This document shows, in pieces, positions 31,501 through 43,149 of a stretch of 64,000 nt of DNA (within the stretch, counting starts at the first letter, position 1; each line of letters opens with the position of its first letter). The stretch is from Lycorma delicatula. Its lineage: Eukaryota; Arthropoda; Insecta; Hemiptera; Fulgoridae. Both the position numbers and the translations under genes were made by a program. Below the pieces are notes generated by a model, which was given only the letters and a program-made list of their open reading frames with translations, was not told the origin of the DNA and made no database searches. The DNA lies in contig NC_134462.1 of the NCBI RefSeq assembly GCF_047948215.1, forward strand, positions 118,540,437-118,604,436, written 5' to 3'.

Positions 31501-33170
31501 TATTATTTCCACCTTATTTTATTTGTTACCTGAAACATGAGTAAAAAATTTTATAAATAATTCTCTAACAAAAACAATTTTTTAATAGTTTTATAATTTG
31601 TAGAAAAAAATCAGTTGTGCCAAATTTTGGCTTCATTTACTTGTATTCATATGGTAAGAAGTCGTTTACAACACATCACTTTCAGACGTATAATATTTAA
31701 CAATTACTAAAAGTCATGTTGGTTTGTGAAATTTGGTGGACCAAATTTTAATTTAACAACCCATATAAAGACAAAAAAAGATCAATTATTGCTGCAAACG
31801 TGAAGAATCTGAAACAATTTAGTTGAATACAGCCCATTTAATTTAACTGTTTTCTGTTTGAATACCTAATTAATGATGATATAATTTTATAATTATTTTT
31901 ACTGATGAATTTTAGTCTAGCGATAGCTGTTTTCATCAACTTGTGGAACAAGTTTGCATGTAAATGGCCATTTCTGAAAACAATACTACAGAAAATGATC
32001 GTTTTGTTTAGTAGTAAAAAAAATATGCCAGAAGCTCAAAGATCATTTGTTAAACAGTCTACCGACTCAACTAAGTACGTAAAATAAGCAGATTAGCTTG
32101 CCTACCACTCTCGGAATGGTAGGTAAGCTAATCTATGCATAAAAATTTACTACCCTTGCATTTTTATTAGATAGAGGAATAAACAGGTTATTTGATTTTC
32201 ATCTCATGGAAAAATGAACATGTATATGAATGGCCAGTTCTGAAGAGGATGTTGGAAATACTGTATTTTGATTGGTTGTTACTATAAAAGGGTGAGAAAA
32301 ATATAAGATATCCTAATTGATTAATTTAAGGTTTCTTTAAGATAAATTCAACGCGATTTATTTTATTAAACCTTCAAATGTTTGTCCATCTGTACTACGG
32401 GTGACAAGTTAATTCTTTGAAAATTAATTAATCCTTATCTCTCTCTTCAATAAATAAATGAATAATGACAAAAAATATTTTATCTAACCTAATAAATTTT
32501 CATTCAACTATTGGTGCAACAAATTGAATTCTCTGTATAGCATTCATTTTATTTTCGCTTACAAGTCTGCCATTCCCTCTTTTGCAGTTTCTCTTCCCCT
32601 GTTTTCTCATACTATCTCTCATTATACTTTATTTTCCATTAAATGATACGCTTTATAAATCCGAACGGTCAATCATTGTGTCTTTCTCTATCTTTTTCTG
32701 TTGTGTTCACAACTGTTACCCTTTTAAAAGATTCTGTTAATGATTTTAAATTCTATGAAATCTGTTACTAATAACACATCGTACTTTTTTCACTGTTTCT
32801 GTGTAGCGCTTTCGTAGAGTTTCTGATTCTTTAGAATATTCATTTGCTTCTGTCTATTGTTAATTACCAAGATAGTTAAAACCTCTCCTTCCTTTTTTAA
32901 TATTTTTCAATGTTAATATATGAAAAATCCATCCTAAAGTGCAGAGATGTCTATGAAACTGGTAAATAGCAAAACTGTGAGTTGATAGTCTATTTTAACT
33001 ATTTAATTATATTCTGCCGCTATAATACAATTTCGCCAAGTGTTTTATCGTAAAATAACTATATTAGTCAAAATGTTGGTTTAATTTCCTTCATACTGTA
33101 GTGCAAGTAAAGTCTAAGAACTTCTGTTTTACACACCGTGTTTAGCGCTATAGTGATAGGAAGAAATTAT
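31501..33170. other. AT-rich intergenic with one strong hairpin
   Basis: No gene is seen. An 18-base inverted repeat (32090-32107 / 32117-32134, one mismatch, 9-base loop) stands out. The T-rich stretch 32560-32930 may be a very old antisense repeat, but I cannot support it. Confidence 0.4.
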
Positions 33171-33174
33171 GCAC

Positions 33175-33430
33175 ATATATTTGTAAAAATAAAGTTTTAC
33201 TTACCAACTATTTACAAATATATTTCCAAGTACTTTCGAAATTGTTACTCCATCATCAGGGATTTCTTATAAGATGTTAATTAAAAATTCATTTTTATAT
33301 GAGTAATTATATTTTAATTAAAATTGTTATTACGTTCATAATAGTCAGTCGTCAAGAAATAAAAAATAATTTATACGTCAATAAGACCAATATCATGTCC
33401 ATAAGATATTTACGACTATTGCATTTATAT
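33175..33430 (-). repeat. Palindromic repeat with hammerhead-like core, copy 2 (half)
   Basis: It matches one arm plus the centre of the repeat at 27.3-27.9 kb (shared TTACCAAC, CCATCATCAGGGA, AAAATTGTTAT, GTTCATAATAGTC, ATATCATGTCCATAA). The minus strand 33262-33225 reads TCC-CTGATGA-..-TTTCGAAAGTACTT-GGA, the same core with both flanking triplets paired. The opposite arm is absent. Confidence 0.6.
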
Positions 33431-33917
33431 TATTAATTTAAATAAATATTATAAATAACATTTGTATTTATTTACGCAAAGAAATTAAAAGCAATCCAAC
33501 AACCTGGCGTTGTTTGTTAATCTTAAGATATTATTGTTAACAGATTGATGATATGTAGTATGAAAATTTGAAACTATATTTAACATTTACTAATTCTATA
33601 TAAAATCAGGACCCCTAATCCAACTATTATTTAAGTGATCTAGTTGTGTAGTAGTTTTGTAGTTATTGTTAAATGTTAGGTACGCATGGCTGCCGTGTAT
33701 TGCCAGTTATAAAATCATTAAAGAAAAGATGGAAAACATAACCGAAAAAAAACTGTAATTTTAATTTTATAGAAATGGCTAGACTTGAGTTGTTTTTAAA
33801 AAAAATAATAGTTAAGTTGTTAAGATAATAGTTTAAATTTGGGCAATGGAATTGAATTTGTAACTGTAATATTTAAAACTACGGTAATGTAGATTAAATT
33901 CAATAAGCATTACATTG
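33431..33917. other. AT-rich intergenic, no gene
   Basis: Low-complexity AT-rich sequence. Nothing is recognised. Confidence 0.5.
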
Positions 33918-34080
33918 CCGGCTTGCGTGGCGCGAGTGGTAGCGTCTCGGCGTTTTCATCAAGAGATCCTGTGTTCGAATCCCGGTTAGGCATGGTATTT
34001 TCACACGCTACAAAAACTGTTATTCATCTCATCCTCGGAAATAATACATAAAAAGGTAGTTCCGGAGGTTAAAAATAAAT
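33918..34080 (+). mobile_element. SINE family B, copy 2
   Basis: The tRNA-like head has an A box (TGGCGCGAGTGG) and a strong B box (GTTCGAATCCCGG). It is followed by GGCATGGTATTTTCACACGC, ACAAAAACTGTTATTCATCTC and the shared tail ATCCTCGGAAATAATAC..GTTCCGGAGGTTAAAAA. It is near full length. Confidence 0.8.
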
Positions 34081-37000
34081 ATATTATATTGACTTATAGT
34101 TAGTTAATTGTAACAATTAATTTAAAATTGTTATAATTTATGTAACAATTTACAGAAATTGTTAGGAAATTATTTTGGGTTTTTTATTTATTCTTATGAG
34201 TTATTTAATTTTTTTACGTAGTAGAAGAGTTACGCATCTAGATCACTGCATTGTTCGGTGTGTATGTCAGGCGCTCGTGCAAGTGTGCGTGTATGTGTCT
34301 GTGTGTGTGTTATTTGTTTTCACATTAATGTATTGAAACCAGTTTTTTTTGGTGAGTTGTCATAAATTTTGAATTAGCAACAAAAAGAAAACGAACGGCC
34401 ACTAGTAAAATACATTTTAAACGATTTGCTATCAAATATGTTAAAAGCATAACTGCAATAGTTATTGATTTGGTAATTATTTTGTTGTTATCTCAAGCAA
34501 ATTACCGCAACAAATCCTTTTCTAATTAACTACAATTCAGTTTCAAACTTTATCTGTAAAATTTAATCTGTTGTTACTTATAATTAATTACGTATATTGT
34601 AAATGCGCATTTATCTGAATTTAATTTTAATCGGTAAATCATTACTAATATTTTAATTACGTAAAATTACAGTAGATATAAAGATACCGATTCATATATA
34701 TAAAGCCAATTTTAATTTATTATTTTTATTTTCATCGTTCATGATAATACTAATAATTAGCTCAACAATATGCAGATTTTAACCACAAATTGCACAAACC
34801 ATAATTATTTTCTATGGTATTCCCCTTTTACTGTGATACAGGGTTTATAACATAATGCCTTTCACATTGACAATGTATTATATAATAGCGACGGAATAAT
34901 TACCTTTATAATTGTATCTATATATGTATATATCAGAATATCTGTTCCTACATGTAATAGCTATGCTTAATAATACCGAAGTTTATTTAAAGATTAGGAA
35001 CCACTGTATCTCAGTGAGATTTGTACAATAATTTCTATTAAAATTTGAGGATGGTTTTGGCAAACTGTAAAATTTGTGTCGAATTGTAAGCTCACCACTT
35101 TTCTTGTAATAAAAATTTAATTTTTCTTGTAACAAGAAGAATAAATCGGGTTTTGTAAGAGCGTGATGATTAAAGTGTGTGTTACGAATTTTTTTTATAA
35201 AAGCTGTATCATTAAAAAAAAAAAGTAGTACAACTTAAATGTACATTTTTTCTTCAGAAATAATGTTAAAATAATTACTTTATCTACTAGAAAAGTTTTT
35301 TTTTTTGCTATAAAACAAAAATTTAAAATCGGTTTCTCCTGATGAAATCACGAAAAAATATTGGTGCTTATCCATCTATGCAAGTACTAAAGGTGATCAT
35401 CCAGTGATCAGCAACCACAAAAACCAACAGAAAACGTTCATGTTAATTAACAGCTAATATCCATAAAAACTCGTTATGTTATAAGCACTATCATTATTGG
35501 GTTCAATAACTAGTCCAATCTATGGATCACGTGTCCAACATGTTTATTTGGCACGCGTTGTTTTTATTAAATAGAAGATCTTCATGCACATATTAATACA
35601 GGTAGATAAAAATTAAACTCAGGCGTAAATATAAGAGTAACAAAATAAGCAAGAATATGACAAACAGTACTAGCATTAAAACAACAGTAAAGAGATAGCA
35701 TTAATTGAAACAAAACATAGTAACAGAAACCGATTAATGCACAAGGTAAAAAAAGTAACGGAATAAACAAATGAATTATTATATTCTACGGTCATCACTA
35801 AGGTTCCAGCACTTGAACCCTTTTCAATTGTTAAATTCTGTCATCACCGTTCTCTAGCAGATACAAAGCAGGAGGATTTACATGTCTATTTAGTCCATTT
35901 GTTTTCAAAGTGGGGATAATGCCCTCTTGGGTGCGCTGGGGGGGGGGGGGGGGGCAGAAGGCCCACAGAAAAAATTGGGGGCGTTTAGGCGGTCTAGGAA
36001 GGAGATGGCTGATTAAAAAAAAAGGCAAAAATTATGTTTACCTGAAATTTCAAACTAAAATGTAATACCTACTACACTAGTAAAAAAATTAAAGTGACAT
36101 CTATATTTTATTATAAAAAGTGATTGTATTCAAAGTACTTTAACTTTACAACCAGGAGACTTAGACGAATAAAAAAAATAAAGACTGAATGCTCTACTTT
36201 TTGACAGTACACTTCAGATTTCAAAAGTCATAAAATTAAAAAAAAAAACTGTGAGAAGAATAGTTTTAAAAATTTTCATCGCGATATTGGTAAAGAATAC
36301 GCACTTATACTATAACTATGCCTAGGAAGACAAAAAAGAAATCCATTAAAAAACATGCAATAAATAAAAAGATACCTTTTTCGATTTTTGGAGGAGGGAA
36401 TTTTGGGTAAAATATTTTTTTTAAATGGTAAAATAAGCATTCACGAATTTACTGAGGATAATGTAAAGTAGGATAATATTTACAAAATTATGAAAAGATT
36501 GACCCCAAAAAACTAATTATCCACCCTGCAGATACTGACCTCCTAAAACGTAACAACAAATTGCCGTAGACACGAGTCTCTGTACAAAATTTTATCAAAA
36601 TCGGTTTCTCCAGTCAAAAGTTATTAAGCTTCAAACACAGGTACAAACAAAAAAACCCTCTATTTTTTTTCTTGGTTTTGTTAGGTCCCTCGATCATGAA
36701 AAGTTGTCAAATGCAAATTCACCCGTGCCTCATTTTTAACTGATTACCATGCTTTTCTTCTTGCAGCATAGCTCTAGCCAGGAAAGTAAAAATAAAAAAT
36801 TATTGTTAAATTTATATATATGTTCCCCTTTGTTTTGAGTTTACACGAAGTAGAAATTATTTAATATTAAAATTTCTGTTCGAATGATTTATTTCAGTCT
36901 ACATATCACAAAACTACGAAATAATTAAAAGTAAAATTACAGGAGATTTTGGAGTTCGTTGATAAATTAACTCGTACTGAAAATGATAAAATATCAACTT

Positions 37001-37746
37001 CTATTTGGGCCATTTGTTTCAGACAATAAAACTAAAACAAGAAAATTACGAAAAATAAATATTAGAGGAAATACAAATTAACCGCGTTTTACATGCAGTT
37101 GTGTGATAGTATTGTTTTATATTCAGTCGTTATGATATATCTTTTTATATTAGTATCTGTGAAGATAGTAAATGTTTTACTGCATGTAAAGCATGACGGA
37201 TTAATGTCTTAGCCTGCTCATGTAAAGTACTATTTTTTATAAATTAATGACGAGTTTAAACTAAGGAATATTCTTCGTCAAGCGATCCTGGCATACTGGC
37301 AAATATTTCTAGTGAGAAATGGTAGATTATGATAACATTTCAGTTGTCTATTTAAAATAAATTAAATGGTATTTATTTGTAACAAATATTTACGTCATTC
37401 TGGCATTATTTCGAACTAAGTTCATAAGTAATCAACAAATCGAGATAATCGGTACGATTTATTACAAACAAAACTGTTGATCCTACAAGAGAATTTATAT
37501 TTAATTCGAAACAAACTAAAAGACGCAAATAAACTAAAGAAAGAGTTATTTAAAAAGTTAACGATAATTATATGTGTGGTATATAAATATTGATTGTTAC
37601 GAAAGTTTCTGTCATCTGTTTCTTACGAAAATGTTGGTACAATGAAACTGTCTATTAAATACTAAACTAGGTTTTACCGTTTAAACCTCAATTGCGATAA
37701 TTACAACTGGTTACCCCTGAGAGAGCTTTATTTAATTAGCGTCTCA

Positions 37747-37792
<46 letters not shown>

Positions 37793-38899
37793 GGTGTGTT
37801 ATATACATACTACACCAGAAGCGACACGTTAATTATCATTCACTGTCAGTTTAAACTTAACTACACACTAACAATTAATATAGAAATTTAACACCTTCCT
37901 ACATTCAGAGAATTTTATAACAATTTGGATCGGTAAGTAGAGTTGTTTAGTTCGGTACTGCGTTTTTTTTAGATTTAGTTAACTATTATTCCATATAGAC
38001 TTACAGTACAAATATATTCGACGAAATTTTGTTCTGGATTTAATTATATAACGTAAATAATACTGTTTTATAATATACGTTTATACTAGACGTTTTACTC
38101 AAAGATTTTGTATTAAAAAACAATAATTTACAGAAAGAATATTTTAATTTATGTATGAAACTGATACACAGAATTAAATTGATTGTAATTTTCTTACAAC
38201 CACAAATAGTAATATATTAAAGGTAATTTTCATTTTATTTTAATGTACTGTAATTGCTAAACTGAAGAAGCCTAGAAAGGTAGTTTATCTTCAATAGTTT
38301 TTTTTTTTTTTTTTTTCAGTAACAAGAGTCTGCTTTTTATTATTTTCATTCTTTTGTTAAGATTATTTGGTTACGTGAAATTTCACAACCTTGAACTATT
38401 CGTCTTTTAATGTTCGAATAGGTGACTTTTTGTGTTGTATCTTACTTTTTTTGGATTCATATAAGTTTACTTCGGAAAATATAACCCATACAATCCATAC
38501 TACCATACTATATCCTAAAACCTGAGGATAAATTTTAAAATTTATTTGACATCTAGCATACCTACATTTATAACAGTAAATTAAATGTTTTACTGCTTTA
38601 AAAAAGTAATGATTTTAATACTTTAGGTAAATATTTTATGCTTCAGTATTTTTTTACAACATATCTTAATTCTAACAATTGTTAAGAATTGCAGCCTTTA
38701 ACCTAAGCGCTTCAACTTATTTGAATATATTGGTATCAGTTTTGAATTTTTTTTATAAATTCTAGAGACATGCTGGAATAGTGGAAGATTATGTTCTCTG
38801 TAAGTAGTACTAGTGAAACGTATTTTTATATTTATACTATTAATAATAAATGATGTTACACACTTATAATTGCATGATTGTGTGTGTATGCGTGTGTGT

Positions 38900-38969
<70 letters not shown>

Positions 38970-39814
38970 CTCATGTACGTGCTCACGGACATTTATACGT
39001 CTTTATATATCTGTAAATAATATTAATATTTTAATTAATTCCTTACTGGAAGCAATATCAATATAAGACTAGAAAATAATTTCGTGTTTAAGATATTAGA
39101 AAAGTGATAAAATAAAATACCATTTTCCTTTTTCTCGGGAAAAATGGACATGATTTTTAGCAGTTCATAACATCGTTACGTTTGCGGCTCAGAAAATACG
39201 AATGACCTCATATAAAGCAATAAGTATGATTTAGTACGGTCATAAGATTTAATTCATTGCTTTGAACAGACATAGGGAAACGTGTAACATATATTCTATA
39301 AAGAATTGGTACATAACCCCTCTGCCAAAAACTTTTTTTATTGCTTTGATATTAACGGCAATCACCAATTCTTGTTAATATTGCCTTTTAAAAAGAGGTG
39401 AGTAATAACTGAAGTAAATAAATGTTAACAGCGTAATATTCTATTGCAAAAAATATACCTTTATAAGTGACATGACGTTTGGTTTACAGAGTGTAAAGGA
39501 TTTGGACTTTACACTCTTCATACTTTAAATTTCTTGAAAATTAAGTTTTCTTGAATACGGGTTTTTCTTTCAAATACCAATAAGTTATTTTTTTTCTTGA
39601 AAACTGTAATAATAAAGAACCAATAAATTTAGTAAAATCTACAAAAGATTTTACAAAACAGTCCCAAATTATTCGTAATTTCTGGAGAACAAAATGTTTG
39701 GTAGTCGTCTGTTCCTCCTTTAATTTTTATTTTAGAGATTACATGGGATAAGTGTTTTAGGATAATTTAATTTTTATGTATAACTCTTTTATACGTATAA
39801 ACTTTTATAAATTG
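34081..39814. other. AT-rich intergenic, microsatellites, no gene
   Basis: Contents include a 17-base G tract (35938-35954), TA repeats (about 37749-37798), a TG repeat (about 38878-38967) and a perfect 11-base-arm hairpin (39488-39498 / 39507-39517). A possible untranslated first exon is suggested only by TCAGT at 37846 and a good splice donor GGTAAGT at 37933, which is weak evidence. Segment 36500-36795 looks like an interspersed repeat. Frames in this region are chance ORFs. Confidence 0.4.
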
Positions 39815-39986
39815 TCGATCTCCGTGGCGAATTTTAGCGTCTCAGCTTTTCAACCGGGGGTTCCGGATTCGAATCCTGGTCAAGCATTATTATTTTCTTA
39901 CACTACCAAATTCTATTTCCATATTCTCACCTACTAGTTTCTCTATAATCTTCTTTGGTGAATTAATTCATCAGGCAAAAAAAAAA
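39815..39986 (+). mobile_element. SINE family B-like, copy 3, different tail
   Basis: The head matches family B (CCGTGGCG..TTAGCGTCTCAG..TTTCAACCGGGGGTTCCGGATTCGAATCCTGG, in pieces) with a good B box. The tail differs from the other copies and ends in an A-run at 39977-39986. It is either an old copy or a sister subfamily. Confidence 0.6.
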
Positions 39987-39989
39987 TCA

Positions 39990-41165
39990 TGCTGTCCCTG
40001 TAACATACATAAGGATATACAATCTTTAAATGTAATATGTTCGCGTAAATCTTACCAACTGCTAGGCCGATCTGAATTATTTACCAATTATTACTTTTTA
40101 TTGAACAATGAGGATGATTTTTTTTTAATCTAAATTTATTCAGGTATCTATATTATTGAGTGTGTAATAAAACTACGATAGGGACCAACTTTTTCCTTCT
40201 ATATTCACTGTTATTTCATTTTTAGTATTGTAATACTTTATATTTCGATGTAGAAATTCCGGTTAACTCATGTAAATCCAATTTAATAGAATTACTTCAT
40301 TACAGTTTTCATAAGAAGACTAGTGACGTTTCTTTTTTCAACCGCTATGTGCGGTGTACCTAACTTTATTTCTTATCAGTAAAATGCAATTATTAGCATG
40401 TATGTAACCTTTGCGCTTTGTAAAAAAGTACTGAAGAAAGAGATTTTAAGTTTAAATCATTTTATTCATCTAATTTTGTATCCATTATTTTAATTGTACT
40501 CGTTTTACTGTTTTTTTAGAATTACGCATAAATGCCATTTACCTGCTCTTTTCATTCTTAAATTATAAGTATTGTAAACTGACTTACTTTATCGAAATTA
40601 TAAGTTACTGTTCAACCTTTTGCAAATTTCTGCATGCATTTTTTTTTTTATCTAATCTTGGACGCGTTATTTCACGAAGTAAATTATAAATTACTATATT
40701 AAATAAAAATATTCTTACAATCCATCCGTGATTTCAACAATAATGATTATTTGGGAGCATACCTAAACAAGTAGGTGATTGTTTTTTTTTTTTGTTTTTT
40801 TATGGACCATGCCTGACCATTCGGCTACTATTTTCTATTTTCCCAAACGTAACCAACCCTCTATTCCACCAGGCAGTATATTGTGTTGAATTTATAGAGA
40901 ACGCAACATCCTAATTTTCCTTTATGCGGTTTCAGCGTTACACTGTCAATCACACGCTTAATTTCGTTGATATCGTAAAGGCACATAAATTGTGGAGTCT
41001 TTCAAATTATGAAACAGATCTGAGTGCAAAACAAACTGCGTATTAGAAGACTCATATTTAAGTGAATTAAGATCTACCAGATAAGTAAGACGCTACCAAA
41101 TGGTAGTGTCTTTACCACATTAATTCATGTGTGGTTAGATTTTAATTGTATCAATTTATTTCGCA
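39990..41165. other. AT-rich intergenic, no gene
   Basis: Low-complexity AT-rich sequence. Nothing is recognised. Confidence 0.5.
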
Positions 41166-41236
41166 TATTTTTGTTTTGAACCCTAATTTAAAAAAAATTA
41201 GGGTTCAAATACAGAGATAGAAGAACAATTGCTAAC

Positions 41237-42100
41237 ATGTACAGGAACCAAACAGCAACAGTGATAACTGAAGAACATAAGAAAGAAGCCCTAATAAGAA
41301 AGGGAGTCCGACAAGGATGTTCCCTATCTCCGTTACTTTTTAATCTTTACATGGAACTAGCAGTTAATGATGTGAAAGAACAATTTAGATTCGGAGTAAC
41401 AGTACAAGGTGAAAAGATAAAGATGCTACGATTTGCTGATGATATAGTAATTCTAGCCGAGAGTAAAAAGGATTTAGAAGAAACAATGAACGGCATAGAT
41501 GAAGTCCTACGCAAGAACTATCGCATGAAAATAAACAAGAACAAAACAAAAGTAATGAAATGTAGTAGAAATAACAAAGATGGACCGCTGAATGTGAAAA
41601 TAGGAGGAGAAAAGATTATGGAGGTAGAAGAATTTTGTTATTTGGGAAGTAAAATTACTAAAGATGGACGAAGTAGGAGCGATATAAAATGCCGAATAGC
41701 ACAAGCTAAACGAGCCTTCAGTAAGAAATATAATTTGTTTACATCAAAAATTAATTTAAATGTCAGGAAAAGATTTTTGAAAGTGTATGTTTGGAGTGTC
41801 GCTTTATATGGAAGTGAAACTTGGACAATCGGAATATCTGAGAAGAAAAGAATAGAAGCTTTTGAAATGTGGTGCTATAGGAGAATGTTAAAAATCAGAT
41901 GGGTGGATAAAGTGACAAATGAAGAGGTATTGCGGCAAATAGATGAAGAAAGAAGCATTTGGAAAAATATAGTTAAAAGAAGAGACAGACTTATAGGCCA
42001 CATACTAAGGCATCCTGGAATAGTCGCTTTAATATTGGAAGGACAGGTAGAAGGGAAAAATTGTGTAGGCAGGCCGAAGCATTTGGAAAAATATAGTTAA
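41237..42100 (+). pseudogene. RTE-like RT C-terminal ORF, open but partial
   Basis: The 287-codon open frame includes VRQGCSLSPLLFNLYMEL (RT block with the QG..LSP motif), the catalytic box LRFADDIVILAES, YRMKINKNKTKVMKC, CYLGSKITKDGRS, YVWSVALYGSETWTIG, WCYRRMLKIRWVDKVTNEE and RRDRLIGHILRHPGI. Endonuclease and the first RT blocks are missing by 5' truncation. The true C-terminus (YTEMKRLALDRESWRAAS) lies out of reach at 42240-42305, because the 124-bp duplication, not a multiple of three, shifts the frame. It cannot be an active RT but is a good reference for the family. Confidence 0.8.
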
Positions 42101-42202
42101 AAGAAGAGACAGACTTATAGGCCACATACTAAGGCATCCTGGAATAGTCGCTTTAATATTGGAAGGACAGGTAGAAGGGAAAAATTGTGTAGGCAGGCCA
42201 CG
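41955..42202 (+). repeat. 124-bp tandem duplication in RTE ORF
   Basis: Units 41955-42078 and 42079-42202 both start GCATTTGGAAAAATATAG and end GTGTAGGCAGGCC plus a few bases, with essentially no differences. The GAAGCATTT at the junction suggests microhomology. Confidence 0.85.
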
Positions 42203-42349
42203 TTTGGAGTATGTCAAACAAATTGTTGGGGATGTAGGATGTAGAGGGTATACTGAAATGAAACGACTAGCACTAGATAGGGAATCTTGGAGAGCTGCAT
42301 CAAACCAGTCAAATGACTGAAGACAAAAAAAAAAAAATTTGTTTTGGTT

Positions 42350-42765
42350 TATGTATTTCAAAATTTTTCAGAGCATTTTAATGATGTCCTTCTTGTATAT
42401 GACTAGAATAACTATTGGTATTTTGATTGATGTACTTGTGATTTGTTACTATCATGCGGTAAGTAAATGCTGACTTAGGTGGTTATGTAATGATTTCAAA
42501 TATTTTTTATACTTTGTTTAAAGTTGCGTCCATTTATCCATTGTAGTACATTATAAAAATAAGAGTAGTTTTTTTTTATACATGTTGTCTGTAACAATAC
42601 TGTATGCAAGTAACTCGCTTACCTATTCATCATAATTGTTTAATTAATATCGTAATTCTTGCTAAAATAACACTGCCTAGCTTGCACCTATGCTTATATT
42701 TTAGATATTACAAACATCACAGCCGTACTGAAGAACATAACGGATAAAGTAAAGCAATAAATTCA
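42350..42765. other. AT-rich intergenic, no gene
   Basis: Low-complexity AT-rich sequence. Nothing is recognised. Confidence 0.5.
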
Positions 42766-42774
42766 TTTATTCCA

Positions 42775-43145
42775 TTTTACTCGATAACAGCAGAGACGTC
42801 CGACGGTTGAAACGAACCCGTGTACTCGACTTAGGGTCTGCGTAACAGTTTTGGAATCTAACACCGTCAAGTTTAGTGGTGTCGTATCTTTTTCTTGTTA
42901 CTTCTCTTTCTTTTTCTTTTTCATTTGTTATTAATGTTTGTTTTGTGGACTATATGGTGTTGAAATTAATGGTTTGTGATTTATGACTGAGCTTGAAATT
43001 TCATATTTGACTTTAAGTTTGCTTGCGACTGTTTATTGTTTATTATTTATTTGAGGGTTCCTTAAGGACCTTCTTATCACGTCCTTTTGTCAGGAAACTT
43101 ACTTATGGCTCCGCATGAGAGCCGATTGTAATTATAATTGTTACT
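42775..43145 (+). pseudogene. Jockey-clade LINE 3' end, copy X
   Basis: The translation at 42779-42838 gives LLDNSRDVRRLKRTRVLDL and a near stop, the usual RLKR..DL ending of jockey-clade ORF2 proteins. The 3' UTR follows to about 43145. It ends with a hairpin (GGCTC / GAGCC around 43110-43130) and GATTGTAATTATAATTG, homologous to the end of the copy at 46.4-46.5 kb. Everything upstream of the last 20 codons is truncated. Confidence 0.55.
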
Positions 43146-43149
43146 GAGC

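Larger units (their letters stand above)
41179..42334 (+). mobile_element. RTE-like LINE copy, 5'-truncated
   Basis: Element sequence begins with a 15-base inverted copy of its own start (41175-41189 against 41195-41209), continues through the RT frame 41237-42100, a 124-bp duplication and the 3' end TCAAATGACTGAAGACA plus A-run. The flanking repeat TTTGTTTTG (41170-41178 and 42338-42346) is a candidate 9-bp target-site duplication. It is the least decayed RTE copy here. Confidence 0.8.

Noticed and set aside
32560..32930. Antisense LINE remnant
   Set aside because: Frames gave only a few short LINE-like residues; not above chance.
35880..36010. G-rich block with 17 G as a transposon end or G-quadruplex
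   Set aside because: A single G tract with few nearby G runs; no terminal repeat or coding evidence.
6680..36795. Segments 6680-7110 and 36500-36795 as two ends of one DNA element
   Set aside because: They recalled a widespread insect repeat, but nothing in the window links the two and I could not show matching termini.
37846..37934. Untranslated first exon (TCAGT initiator, GGTAAGT donor)
   Set aside because: Both signals are short and common; no coding sequence or conserved context supports it.
38878..39066. ORF rich in Cys-Val
   Set aside because: Translation of a TG microsatellite.
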